Part shown: one piece after another, positions 47,952 to 59,859 of the stretch
How the letters are laid out: the number at the start of each line of letters is the position of its first letter
Position numbering within the stretch: position 1 is the stretch's first letter
From: Filobasidium wieringae
Lineage: Eukaryota > Basidiomycota > Tremellomycetes > Filobasidiales > Filobasidiaceae
NCBI GenBank assembly: GCA_001600055.1
Contig: BCIV01000004.1
Location: 248,001-312,000 of the forward strand
Reading direction: 5' to 3'
Length of the DNA stretch: 64,000 nt
Position numbers and translations under genes: made by a program
Notes under the pieces: generated by a model
Database searches by the model: none
What the model saw: the letters and a program-made list of their open reading frames with translations, nothing else
Told to the model about the DNA's origin: nothing

Positions 47952-49774
47952 ATGGCTGCTGAGAACCTATTCAAACCGATCGGAGATCTTGCTCAGCAGA
48001 CGGATGCTCAGCCCGAGGTTGCCGATGATGACGCCAACTTGCACGACGATGGTGCGTTCGACAATGAAGAGCGGGAAGTTCAGCAGACTGAGAGTTTGTG
48101 TATGGAGTGTCATGAGCAGGTGAGCTTCGGATCTTATTGATTAGGAACGGGGAGACGCTGGAGGCTGATTACAGGCTCAATCACATGACAGGGAATGACT
48201 AGGATGTTATTGACTAGTATCCCTTACTTCCGGGAGGTGATCATCATGTCTTTCCGATGTGAGCATTGTGGGAACCATAACACTGAGATCCAGAGTGCCG
48301 GAGAGATCCAACGTGAGTCCACCACCTTTCGGTCGCAGCCATCCCACTCGTTCTGATCCAGAATTCTGCTCTTAGCCAAGGGATGCACGTACTCGGTTCA
48401 TATCCTCAACGCAAAAGACCTGAACCGTCAATTAGTCAAATCCCCAACCTGTACCATCACCATTCCCGAACTCAGCCTGACCCTACCAGCTTCTCGAGGT
48501 CAGCTGACAAACGTCGAGGGACTGATAAGTGATATCGTCCGGGACCTCTCCCTCGACCAGCCTGTGAGGAAGATCATGGACCCCGAGACGTTTGAGAAGA
48601 TCGAGACGCTCGTGAACAAGCTGAAAGAATGTCTGGACGATGATGATGAGGAGAAAAAGAAGGAGGAGAAACAATTCACCCCGTTCACTTTAAAGTTGGA
48701 CGATCCTTCTGGAAACTCGTTCGTCCAGTTCTACGGGACCACGGGGGATGCTCAATGGTCGCTCCGAGCCTACAACCGGACGCGGGAACAGAACGTCTCG
48801 CTCGGTCTGGTCGCTGAGGAAGAAGATCAAGCTCAGCCAGCCGCTATTCAGAACGTACAATCCAGTGAAGAAGCGGTCGGGGCTATAGATGGAAGCAGAC
48901 CCAGTGTGGTAGAGAGGGAGGATGGGACGGTCGTTCCCGAGGAAGTATATAGGTTCCCTGGAAGTTGTTCCAGTTGTGGACATACGATCGATACGATGAT
49001 GCAACGAGTCAACATTCCTCATTTCAAGGTCAGTGTCGTTTCGCTCGTTTCGTATCTTCCCCATGGAGAGTTGGCTGATCTCGATTCTGATACCGCGGGA
49101 TGAATAGGATATCATCATCATGTCTACCAACTGTACCTATTGTGGTTACCGAGATAACGAGGTCAAATCCGGTGGAGCGATTCCGGATAAAGGAAAGAAG
49201 ATCACCCTCAAGGTGGAAGATGAGGACGACCTTTCTCGAGATCTTTTGAAGGTGAGACCAAGCCGACCTACTCAAACGAAACGATCAGAGAACTGACGTC
49301 TTTCCTTTTGGACTACAGTCCGAGACTTGTGGTCTTGAAATCCCAGAGATCGATCTGATTCTGCAACCGGGTACCCTCGGTGGTAGATTCACAACAATGG
49401 AAGGACTCTTGCAACAAGTCTACGACGAACTGAGCACCAAAGTCTTCCACACCGGATCCGGCAGCGGTGACAGTGCTCCCAAAGATGGTGAAAATTCGGG
49501 CACAACGTTCCACAAGTTTTTGGGAGATTTGAAAAAGGTCATGGAAGCCAGCATGCCCTTCACTTTGATCCTGGACGATCCGGTCGCGAATTCTTATCTA
49601 CAGAACATCTATGCGCCGGATGAGGATCCTAATATGACCATCGAGAGTTATACGAGGAGTTTCGAGCAGGATGAGGAGTTGGGGATTAATGACATGGTTT
49701 TGAGTGGTTATGAGAATGAGCATCCCGAGGTGGAGGGGGAGAAGAAGGAGGGGGAGGAGGAGGTCAAGGTTTAG
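47952..49774 (+). CDS. ZPR1: Zinc-finger protein Zpr1
   Basis: Five exons (47952-48119, 48192-48312, 48376-49028, 49108-49251, 49319-49774) give 513 aa. Two ZPR1 modules are seen, each with a C4 finger and a beta-rich domain: finger 1 is CMECHEQ plus CEHCGNHN, finger 2 is CSSCGHT plus CTYCGYRD. Both are split by an intron at the same point, which reflects the internal duplication. The repeated [13 protein letters not shown] and [13 protein letters not shown] segments mark the ends of the domains. Zpr1 is a chaperone for translation elongation factor eEF1A and is essential in yeast. The C-terminus is acidic ([13 protein letters not shown]). It is transcribed away from the tRNA-Tyr. Confidence 0.96.
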
Positions 49775-50687
49775 TTAGATGCGTGGGAGTAGCATGGGAC
49801 GGGACGTTGGCGGGGAACAAATCATGTAGATGTCGGACCTTCTCTCGGTCTTTGTTTGTTCGCCCATGTACAAACGAATTCTAAATACAACCTACCGCCT
49901 ACCGCGTTATCTCTCGCAATCGTCGTACTCATGAGAGAGAGAGAGATAGAAGGAACCGGACCGTGTTCCCGTCTATTGCGCTTGTCCATTCGATGCCCCA
50001 TTCTCCCCCCCTCTCACATTCTACAGGAGGCAGGAAGGGGGAACTGCGCTTCGAGGACTCGGCATTCATCGGAATGGGATTTCGAAATGAGATAGGACGC
50101 CGGGACCGTGATTCGAAATGAACGTCCCAGAGGAGAAGCGGAAGCAAGTTTCGAGATTAGAAAATCGAAATCAATGGAGATTAGGGCGGATATCGCTCTT
50201 TTGGGGGGAAAGAGGTGTAGCCAATGGCGATTCAAGCGACAGAGTGATGGGATGTGGGTCTTTGTGAACTATCCAGACGAGGGAACGTGGAGGGATGGTT
50301 CGTGCTGTGTGATCCGAATGAGAGGTATTTCGCTATTGATTGATGTAGGAGAGGAATTATCGCCCTTGAGGTGAGACTGTGGGGAGACGTGTGAGGGTAT
50401 GAATAGGATCCGATATCTGACCAATGGGGAACGTCGAATGGTGACTCGCGGGGGAAAGAACGCCTCACGCCGCGCTGTAACCGAACGAGCGTCAGTCGCT
50501 CTCACACTGCCACACTCGCATTCTCTCGCTCACTGCCACTGCCACTCTCACTCTCCGTAGCTATCAGCCAACATACATAACATCATCCTCCTCCCATCAC
50601 ACACACCGTCACCTCCCTCACCTACCACTCTCAACCTCATCCTCTCCTTCTCCTCGTCGGATATCCATCCCTGTCATCGTCCTCGAG
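49775..50687. other. Intergenic region and leader of the glutamine synthetase gene
   Basis: No protein gene was recognised. A pyrimidine-rich stretch from about 50,500 to 50,690 (CACT and CTC repeats) looks like a promoter and transcribed leader of an abundant mRNA. Confidence 0.45.
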
Positions 50688-51517
50688 GTGAGTTTCGTCA
50701 GCATTCCTGCAATTTTCGGGTATCGGGTTCCCCCTCCTTCCCCTATATCATAAAGTCGAAGCATCCTCGTCAACGTGCTCGATAGCGTTCTAGCAAGGCA
50801 GTTCTAGAGAAGAGAAAGCGAGGGAGGAAGTTTTATCCTGGTTGAGACAGAAGATCATCGTCGTTTCGAACAAAACACCAGGCGTGATCAGCCCTGGGTG
50901 TTGATCATTGATCATTACCGGGCAAATCACTCGTCCGACCTCTTCCCCTCCTTCCTCAGGCTTCCTGCTTCTCTTCTGGACTTGCCATACTAGATAAGAA
51001 CAACTCAGCTGATCCAACTCCTACCTTTTTTCTCTCTCCTGCCCTCCTGTGCATGCGTTATCTCCCTTACCCTCGCGTTATCTCAAAACAACGCACATCA
51101 AAACTCATATCACCCTTGATGATTCCTGAAACCGAAACTCCTTCCTTCTCAATCCTCATATCATCCCCTCCTCCCGTGCCCATCGCTTGAAAACCACGCC
51201 GCTCAATTGGTCCGTCTCTTACCGAACATCTCTCCTTTGATCCGGTCCGATTTTCGGTGGCCGCCTTATCTCTCCTACCACTACTCCCTACGGGTACATA
51301 ATCGCTCTCGGAACGCAACGTTTCTCTGGACGATATGATCTGGATCTACAACAACTCTATTCGATCACTAGACTTTGAACGTTTAACGCTCCCTAGCATT
51401 TCTCTTTTTCGTTCAGACTAATCAAAGAAAATCAATCAAGGTCAGTCCCGCCCTTGTTTTTTTCTTGACGTGCGTGAAAAACCAGGAGCTGATTTGGACT
51501 TGATTTTCGAACTACAG
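50688..51517 (+). other. Probable 5'-untranslated introns of the glutamine synthetase gene
   Basis: A donor gtgagt at 50688 and acceptor ttcag at 51412-51416 would define a 729-nt leader intron, far longer than the ~60-nt introns elsewhere. A 24-nt noncoding exon (51417-51440) and a second intron (51441-51517; gtcagt...ctacag) would follow, ending directly before the ATG. The second intron is well supported by its signals; the first is inferred from a gap without coding frames. Confidence 0.45.
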
Positions 51518-53030
51518 ATGGCCGGTCTCGTTCCTACCAAGCGTGTCGATTTGTGGCAACCGTACATGAACTTGCCTCAGGGTGAGAAGGTCATGGCCGA
51601 ATGTGAGTCCTCCCCCTGATTAGCAAATCGAACCACTTTTCAGGAGGACTGATCGTGTTTGTTCTCGAATAGACATCTGGATCGATGGAACCGGTGGACT
51701 TCGATGCAAGACCATGACTCTTAGCAAGAAGATCACCAAGGTCTCCGAGTTGAAGGAGTGGAACTTTGATGGTTCTTCCACCAAGCAGGCTCCTGGACAC
51801 GATTCCGATGTTTTCTTGGTAAGCTTTCCTCTCGAGCGATCACAACATCAGAGACGCACGGGGGATTGACCTGTACGATATCGTTCCGTCTGTTCGTAGA
51901 GGCCCGTCTCGATCTTCCGTGATCCCTTCAGGGGTGGGGATAACATCCTCGTTCTCTGTGCTTGTTACTTCCCCGATGGAACTCCCGCTACCAACAACCA
52001 CAGGCACATGGCCGAGAAGAACATGAACTTGGCCAAGGCTGTGAGTCGTCCCGTTCCTGTCAACACATTGGGGTAGGCACTGATCAGTTTTGATGACGAT
52101 GATCAATAGCACGAGCCTTGGTTCGGACTCGAGCAGGAGTACACCCTGTTCGACGCCGATGGTCAGCCTTACGGTTGGCCCAAGGGTGGGTTCCCCGCTC
52201 CTCAGGGTCCTTACTACTGTGGTGTCGGAACCGGAAAGGTCTTTGCTCGTGATTTCATCGAGGCCCACTACGTGAGTGAACGGTCTTGCGACATTATCAG
52301 GAACGACGTCGGGACTGATTCATTCATTCGATCCTGATAGCGTGCTTGTTTGTACGCTGGAATCGAGATCTCCGGAATCAACGCCGAGGTCATGCCCGCT
52401 CAGTGGGAGTTCCAGATCGGACCTTGTTTGGGAATCACCATGGGTGATCACTTGTGGATGGCTAGGTTCTTGTTGTTGAGGATCGGTGAGGAGTGGGGTA
52501 TCACTGTGAGTAACGGGCGTGACATGGAATGGCAGGGGAGCAGACGCTGAACTTGTGATATGTTTCCCTCCATCTAGCCTTCGTTCCACCCCAAGCCCCT
52601 CACTGAGGGTGACTGGAACGGTGCCGGTTGTCACTCCAACTACTCCACCAAGGAGACCAGGGAGGAGGGTGGTATCAAGGCCATTCACGAGTACATCGAG
52701 AAGCTTTCCAAGAGGCACTTGGAGCACATCGAGGTTTACGGTGAACACAACGAGATGAGGTTGACCGGAAAACACGAGACTCAGAGCGTCGGTCAGTTCT
52801 CTGCTGGTGTTTCGGATCGTGGTGCTTCCATCAGGTCAGTCTTTGCGCGTCGAGGTCATTTGCGTACGACACTCTTTGCTGACAGATTCATCCGCTCGGT
52901 TTCTTCGTATAGGATTCCCCGATCCGTTGATCTCGAAGGAAAGGGATACCTGGAAGATCGTCGTCCTGCCTCCAACATTGATCCTTACAGGGTTACCTCT
53001 GCTCTCGTCGAGACCACTCTCTTGCTTTAA
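51518..53030 (+). CDS. GLN1: Glutamine synthetase (GSII)
   Basis: Seven exons (51518-51602, 51673-51818, 51900-52040, 52110-52271, 52341-52505, 52578-52834, 52913-53030) give 357 aa, typical of eukaryotic type II enzymes. It condenses ammonium with glutamate using ATP in the cytosol as a homodecamer. Motifs are WNFDGSST (beta-grasp), [14 protein letters not shown] (metal ligands), [30 protein letters not shown] (ATP site), [12 protein letters not shown] and DRGASIRIPRSV. The final exon completes [14 protein letters not shown]. Coding bias toward C/G-ending codons suggests strong expression. The ATG directly abuts a leader intron. Glutamine synthetase is a central nitrogen-control gene. Confidence 0.98.
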
Positions 53031-53296
53031 GCGTCTCTCTCGAGATGTCTTGTTCGCTCGGATTGTTGATCTCTTTGTAGTGTAGTGTTTCCCTAGATAT
53101 CGATCGCCCTCTTCTCCTTCTCTCTTCCCCCTCATCGTCTACCCCATCGATTGTGATTTATCTGTTGAATAGTTTCTGATAACAAACATACAAATATTTA
53201 TTGACTGGTATCTCGTTCATGATATGTCGCAGGGCTACAACAGGATGTCGAGATCCTGTTTACAAAGTCTTCTATCGATGCTGACCATCTATCTAT

Positions 53297-54544
53297 TCAC
53301 ACGCCAACCCCGTTGATCTCGATCCGTCCGGTGCCCTTTTGTTCTCCATAGGTCTTTTCGTACTTGTCGAGCATCTCCTCGTTGATCTTGCTTCCTCCAC
53401 ACGCGATCAAGACGACGTTCTTCTTCCCTTCGCCCTGACTACGAACTTCGACGAGCTTATTCAGGATACGCTCGTGCTGATATGCTGGTGACAAGGCAGC
53501 TCCGCAAGCTAATTCTACCATGATGTCAAAGTCTTTGTTGAATTGCCAAGCGGCCGATCCGGAGATGGCGTCTTCCACGACCACACTGGAAAAGTACCTT
53601 CCGCTCGATTCTGCTTCGCCTTCGAGCGAGAGCGTAGGGTCGATACTGCCATACTTGGCATACCGCCTCGCGTTTTCGAGAGTAAGGGCCGAACATTTAC
53701 GAGCTCCCATTGACGTTGCAAGCGATGTGATACCGGGTAGAGTGATATGGGCTTTGGCATTACCGATCGGATCCTCGTAATAGGCGTTCATAGACTGACT
53801 GAATCCATCCGCTCCGAAATCCTGTACGCTTACTACCAGAGGTGGGGAGAATGATGATCCTGCTTTCTTCTGGACATTGGAGAGACCTTGGAAGATACCA
53901 TTGAGGAAACCTCCTCCGCCCACTGCAGCCACGATCATGTCTGGCTTTTTGTCGTCCGCACCCATCTGATCGTAAATCTCCTCAACCACAGAAGAGTGCC
54001 CCTCGACAAGGTCTTCTCCCTCGAAAGGATGCACGTATACCGCTCCTTCCTCCTCATCTACCGCCTTTCGAGCCGCTGCATCACAATCGTCCCAGACTGC
54101 TCCCACAGTCATGACTTCGGCCCCTAGTCCACGCAGAGTCTCCTTGATACTTTCCTCGGCTGACCCAGGGACATAGACGGTGCACTTGACAGACAACGCC
54201 TTAGCAGCAGTAGCAGCGGCTAAACCGGCATTACCACCACTCGAGGAGACGAGATGAGCTGACGGACCGTATTTGTCGACCGCTAGCTTGCATACATGTC
54301 CGATTCCTCGAATCTTGAAAGATCCGGATGGTTGCAGTGCGTCTAGTTTGATGCTTATGTCGTGTCCCGTACGTTCAGACAAAACTTTGGAATAGACTAA
54401 ATCGGTTTTCTTGTGTAAGGATGAGGGGAATTCAAACTCTGGTGCATCTTTTGCTGGTGGGTGATTCTTCAGCGAAGGGTCGAGGGTGGACTCTGCAGGT
54501 TGAGTCGCCGTATGGAACTCTTTATCGGCGGTTTGGGAATCCAT
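53297..54544 (-). CDS. PLP-dependent L-serine/L-threonine dehydratase (Cha1-like)
   Basis: A single exon of 415 aa, unusual in this intron-rich window. The first ATG is at 54544; the frame is open for nine codons upstream but without another ATG. The enzyme deaminates serine or threonine to pyruvate or 2-oxobutyrate. Lys77 in PSGSFKIRG is the PLP Schiff-base residue; SSSGGNAGLA binds the cofactor phosphate side, and VAAVGGGGFLNG is the glycine loop. A C-terminal ACT regulatory domain, found in biosynthetic threonine deaminase, is absent, so this is the catabolic type. The gene is convergent with glutamine synthetase, 266 bp away. Lack of introns could reflect gene conversion from cDNA or horizontal origin, but composition looks like that of its neighbours. 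Confidence 0.88.
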   Translation of the reverse strand: MDSQTADKEFHTATQPAESTLDPSLKNHPPAKDAPEFEFPSSLHKKTDLVYSKVLSERTGHDISIKLDALQPSGSFKIRGIGHVCKLAVDKYGPSAHLVSSSGGNAGLAAATAAKALSVKCTVYVPGSAEESIKETLRGLGAEVMTVGAVWDDCDAAARKAVDEEEGAVYVHPFEGEDLVEGHSSVVEEIYDQMGADDKKPDMIVAAVGGGGFLNGIFQGLSNVQKKAGSSFSPPLVVSVQDFGADGFSQSMNAYYEDPIGNAKAHITLPGITSLATSMGARKCSALTLENARRYAKYGSIDPTLSLEGEAESSGRYFSSVVVEDAISGSAAWQFNKDFDIMVELACGAALSPAYQHERILNKLVEVRSQGEGKKNVVLIACGGSKINEEMLDKYEKTYGEQKGTGRIEINGVGV

Positions 54545-54978
54545 GGTGATGATATTACTCAAGCTATTCAAGTGCTACGGCTTTGTGTGCGCAAGAACAA
54601 CAGACTGTGAGCCATACTTATCAACACAGTACATGCCCTTGCATGTCCTATCGCGGCTTGACCCGATGACTCGGGAAGCGGATGCTGATCAGAGACGTTC
54701 TCGCAAGAACCAGAACGAAGAGGAAACAAATAACATCACGTCCATATTACTGACAAGCTAAACTACTGATATAGGTATAAGTAAGAGCGCCACTGATCTG
54801 GTCGTTAAAAGAAACGTTGGTCATCCTGAGAATCCATCGAGCCAAAAGCCGAGTCGCACGTCGAGCCTTCATCATGGACCGCTCTTTGTAGCTGTCGCAA
54901 TACGTATGAATGTATATGCATGATGTGAAACGTGAAAAGATGTATGATATAACGATATTAGAGCCGAGTGAGAGAATT
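54545..54978. other. Intergenic, promoter of the dehydratase gene
   Basis: This 434-bp gap holds the dehydratase upstream region and the 3' untranslated region of the copper radical oxidase. Nothing else was seen. Confidence 0.5.
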
Positions 54979-57214
54979 CTAGTTGAAGGATACCAAAGCG
55001 GCGACGAGACCGGCGACCACGGTCAACCCGAGAGGGATCGACACGGTCATTCCAGCTCCGGTCGCGTTCTCGGCGGTCCTCTGGGTGGAAGTTCCAGTAG
55101 CAGCGGAGGAACTACTGGTGGTGGTGGGAGGAGCCAGGACGGCAGCCTCGGGGAGAGTCTGAACGGCAGCGGTAGGCTGAGTTCCGAGCACACCGTTTCC
55201 GACCATGACGTAAAGACCGTGCGAAGGGACTCCGTTCAAGTTCAAGAAGATCATTGCGGGTCCAGGAGTGAAGGTGGATGGGCTGGGAGGCATCTGGCTG
55301 ACCATGAGGGTGGTAGTACCGGCGGCCTGGTCGATCACGTAAGAAGTCTCGAGTTCGAGGAAACGCTGACCCCACAAGATGGTGTGAGTGGAGAATCCAC
55401 CTCGGATGACGTTGACCTTGGCGGTCTTGACGACGGCCTCGTCGGTAGTGTTCAAAGTCATGTTCCAGTAAGATCCACCGTAAGAAAGAGTCTCGGGGAG
55501 TCCGAGGTTACCGGGTCGCTCCTCGTTGAACCACTTGGGGTACCACCTCTCAACAGAGTAGCTGGTGGCCCACTTGGTGGTGACGACATCGGCGTTGGGG
55601 TTGGAACCAGAGATCAAAAGACTTCCATCCTTGAGCAAGACGACGGTAGAGTGGTACATCCTCTCCTGAGTAGACTCGCTCAAGTTCCACCTCCACCTGG
55701 AGCCCAAATCCTGGCTAGGGTCGTAGATACCTGGCTGGTAGATGGGGTCGTTTCCGTAAGACTGACCGTTGACCCACATCTCGTCTCCGTACCCGGCAGT
55801 TCCCATGTTGACACCGTTACCCATCCAAAGCGTACCGTCGGGGAGGTAAACGAATTGACCCATGGATCGCCCGACAGGGAGGAAATCGTCATCCTCGTAA
55901 ACGGGGTTGGCGGCGTCGGGAGTGATTCGGACACAAGTGTTATCGGCCTCGACGGCGGTGACGTTGTATCCGGCACCACCATCGCTTCCCCACTGAGGAG
56001 GGTTGCTTCCACCACAGAAGACCAAGGTGGCAGTGTAGTTGTTGGCAGGGGTCAAGGGCAACATGGTAGCCGCGGCAGAAGCGGGGTAGACCCTGACGGC
56101 GTAAGGCATACCAGGCAGGTTGGTGGTCTCCTGAGTCTTGTAGTCGTAGAGGATGGTACTCCTGTTCGCCTGCATGAAAAGTTTACCGGAAGGCAACATC
56201 CAAGTCAAGGGGTACAAGTTGACTGGCAGGTTGTCGGCCAACCATTGCAAGTGGACGGCCTTGCCGTCTCCCTTGGGAGGGAAGAACTCGTAAGTCGGGT
56301 TGTCCTGGAGGACGGTGTTGACGTAACCTGTAAAAGGCACATGAGAGCGTCAGTGAGACGGTCGAGATGGGATTATGATGGGGCAACTCACCTCCGTTGT
56401 TATCACCTCCGATGACGATCAAACTTCCATCCTCCAAACCCTCGACGGTGGGGTACCACCTGTTACTAGTCATCTGCAAGTACCCTCCAATGTTCGTTCC
56501 CGTGTCCTTCCTATCAGTGGACTGAGTCCCCTGCAAGTATTCACAGGAATCATCGGCACAGGGGTCGAGCATACGGATAGCGGCACCTCCGTCCGTGTCC
56601 GTGTAAGCACCATCACCGTCTACGGCGACTCCTCCTATCGACGTGTGCAAGGAATGATCAGAATCAACAGAATGAGAGAGCGGAGGCGAGTGGTCAATGA
56701 CTAACCAGTGGTGATGGGCTGGTTACCACCAAAGACGGCCCAAGAACCGTTACCGAGAGACATTCCTCCGGCACAGAAAGGGTTACTCTCGACGTCCATC
56801 GCTCGGATCTCATTGGTGTTGATGTCATACGACACGGCCCAAGCGGGATGAGTACGTCCAGAGGAGGAAGTGATGGTAAGTGGGTTGTTTTCGGTCTTGT
56901 CAATGATGTAAACTTTATCACCGACTCCTCTGCAAATGATGATCAGCGGGAAAAGTGTATGTCAGTGAACCGCGAATCGGAATGTCATCATTTCCGAGTT
57001 GAAGAACAATGACTCACGGGTTGAACATCATTTGAGCACTGACACCAGAGTTTCCAACGATTTGAAAACTCTCTGGTACGATATCCGCTCGCTTGGTGTT
57101 GACGCTACGAGCGGTCTCTACGTGCCACGCACCCTTGGAGGATGAGGGAACGGCAGAGGCTCCAAGAGGAACCAAAGCGGTGGATAGAGCGAGAAGAAGA
57201 GTGGGAAGAGACAT
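54979..57214 (-). CDS. Copper radical oxidase (glyoxal/galactose oxidase family), GPI-anchored
   Basis: Four exons (57214-57018, 56929-56706, 56634-56392, 56327-54979) give 670 aa. The N-terminus is a clear signal peptide (MSLPTLLLALSTALVPLGAS). Kelch-type repeats follow (GNGSWAVFGGNQP; DGSLIVIGGDNNGG; DGTLWMGNGVN). Residues corresponding to the copper site are all present: Cys in NPFCAGG, Tyr in NRWYPT (the Tyr-Cys cofactor pair), Tyr-His in ERMYHST and His in GFSTHT. A DUF1929 domain ends the catalytic part. A Ser/Thr linker and a C-terminal hydrophobic segment (VSIPLGLTVVAGLVAALV) predict a GPI anchor. Such oxidases convert aldehydes or alcohols to acids with release of H2O2 at the cell surface. 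The substrate is unknown; glyoxal-oxidase-like is the best guess. Several N-glycosylation motifs are visible. Confidence 0.9.
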
Positions 57215-59859
57215 CTTGTGGTTGTAAAGTGATGTGATTAAAGGTGAGAACGGGGGGACGGGTTGTCGTGTGATTTGCTGTGTAGCGGTAGAGAGATCGA
57301 GTCTGGGTGTATGTGTTTGTTTTGTTGTTTGTGGGTTTTCAGTTGAAGACGAGGACAAGTAGAGTAGAGAGTGTGTGGTATGTGTGATGAGTTTGATGTG
57401 ATTCAGGTAGGAAAGTCTAGTAGCAGTGGGCTAAATACGATCAACAAAAGGGTCTGGATGACACGATTTGTTTGTCGATTATGCTGTGTACTACGTTTGA
57501 GTTATTCCAAGGACTGGTAGGTAGGGAGGATGGAGGATGATCCGAGTAGTGGTTGTAGAGAGTGTGAGTGAGTGTGTGTATGAATAGGGTATAGGCTGTG
57601 TTGACCAAGTAGCAGCGCAAGTGGTGTCTATGTGGCGATAGAGTGTGTGTTGGTGGCTGGTCTTGATCGGTTCGGTGCGCTGCGTTCTATTTCTCGTCGC
57701 GAATTTGACCGAACGGCGAGAGTAGGCGTCGTCGAAGGGGGTACCGAGTGGTCTGTTGTGATGGTGGTGGTGGATGTGGTTCCGAGCGGGTAACTATGGA
57801 GACTGACTGGAGAAGGGATAAGGAGAGGAGAGAGTAGGAACGGCCGGTATTGGATATTGATTATGATCGAGTTGCGAGTTGTTTGTTTTGCGTTTGAGCG
57901 TGAACGTGGGGGAAAAAAGGGACTTGATTGTGTTTGGCTCGGGGAGAGACGCGTTCAAACGGGCAAAAAGGCTAATTATAGGGAATCGATCACCGGCACA
58001 AAGGTCGCAGACAACGAGATGTACAATGCGATAGAGCGATAGAGCGACCACCATTCCTTTCATACCAGTTCCAAGTTAAGAACCCGCACTGCCTTGCTTC
58101 ACAGTGGCGAGACGTACTTGGACACACTAGCTGCATTCAGAGGGCTGTGACCTGCCTTGGCGAACGATGATGATCACGTCCGATTCCCTTTTCTCCCTTG
58201 CGATCGCTCGCGGGTGAGAGTGAGCCATGCCAGCGTGGGGGTTTACGTTTTAGCGCGCGAGTGGAAGAAGAAGAAGGAAAAAAACGAATGCTGCACGGCT
58301 TGCACGGAATGAAACTCGAGAGGCGGCAGGAAGGGCAGCAGGCAGGCGAGACGGCATCCTACCAACACAGCCACAGCCACAGAACCGGTCGATGATGACA
58401 CGACGGTCGGCATTGATCGAAAGCTCGCACTCGTCCATGAGAACCGAAACGGTGGTCACCTCGGTCAAAGCTGGAAAGGGTAACGCAGATGCCGGCATGC
58501 ACTCTGGGATAGATGAAATGTGAACCGTGTTCTGGAATATGGAATTGTCATCAAATGTCCCGGTTCGGAATGTCAGCTGCACGAGAATCCAGAATCCACC
58601 GAGCGACTGCGATAAGATTCGTCAGATTGGGCAGCAGTGCTCAACGAGGTCGTCAACTCGAGTTGTTGCAGGCCTGATTGGTCGATGAATATGCAGAGAT
58701 GTAGATCGCCTGGATATACAAATCGTCGTCCAACTCGAGATGCCCAGGTCCAGCTCCGATAGATAATAGTACCCTAGCAGGGAAGACAGGCAAGATAAAT
58801 CGCTTGGGTGGACTCTCCGCAACGGAAGCGTCCTTGTACACCGGTCGGCTTATACAGACTGGTCCAGTAGCGTCAACTCGTACTCTCTCTTTGCGCATTC
58901 TCTAGGCTCAGACACCAGCAGCAATGAGTAAACTGCTCTTGCTTCGAACGTAATGAATGGCCCCCACCGTTTGTGTCATGACGACGATCAGCCGGAAGGC
59001 TGTATGGACATCTCCAACCGGCTAGACCCGTTCGGTGTTTGGCGGAGATTCACGTCTCATCAGGAAGACGACGTTCGAAGCGATCAGCCTCTGCTTGCCG
59101 TCGATGCCCTTGTATTGGTACTGCCCGTCGTGCCAGGAAACCCCTGAAACATGTCTTGGTCTCCTTGAGGTGGATGGTCGATGAACAGGACCAGGAGTCA
59201 GGTTGACGTCGGAAGTGGAAGGACGCACAGTCGAACTCGCTATGGCTCAACGAACGAGAAATCGCCTGGTCGTCGAACGGTATTGGAGTAATTTGAGCCG
59301 CTTGCTATAACTCGTCCAGATCGTCGAACGACCAATGCTAGATCCTCGATTGTAGTCCTTGCAAACTAGAATCCTCCTTGTCGCTTGTCGCTTGTCGAGC
59401 ATAGGAGTAGGATTGTCCTTCAAAGCTTTCTGAGAGAACACTCAGCGGACACGGATCGCTGGCTTTTGAAACTTACGGTTACCCGTGGACCTGCCATGTA
59501 TAGAGGCTTATGGCCAGACTAATCTTACGATGTGACGAATTGCTTTCTTGCTTCCCTTACTGTTGTTCTTCAGTGCCTTGTGATCCTTCCGGGAAGGCTG
59601 ATAACGTGGACACTTCTCAGGTGAAGGTGTGAGCGATCCGTCTGTTCTTCGCTCACGAAGAGCTACCAGGCAAGGCTCTTTCTGATGACCTCGATCTGTC
59701 TCTCACGGTATGAAGGAATCATCTGTATGAAACCCAAAGGTAAAGTGTCATTCGCCCTTGAAGCAGAAATCCGCCCCTTGTGCGGTCTGTCGAACATTCG
59801 ATTTATGTATCATCTTGTAACGATTACAGCCGGTGCCTAACTTGTGTATCCCGGGCGGT
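57215..59859. other. 2.6-kb intergenic region, no gene recognised
   Basis: The first 600 bp is the copper radical oxidase promoter, with GT-rich and purine-rich tracts (around 57,370-57,660). Further right there are short open frames only. A gcttgtc repeat occurs near 59,383-59,398. I cannot support any gene here. Confidence 0.45.

Noticed and set aside
54910..56415. A 501-codon open frame on the + strand
   Set aside because: It lies wholly antisense to the copper radical oxidase, has no recognisable domain and arises from the biased codons (few TA-ending triplets) of that gene.
59383..59398. gcttgtc repeats, considered as a CRISPR-like or satellite array
   Set aside because: Only two to three units without spacers; CRISPR arrays are not expected in a fungal nuclear genome.
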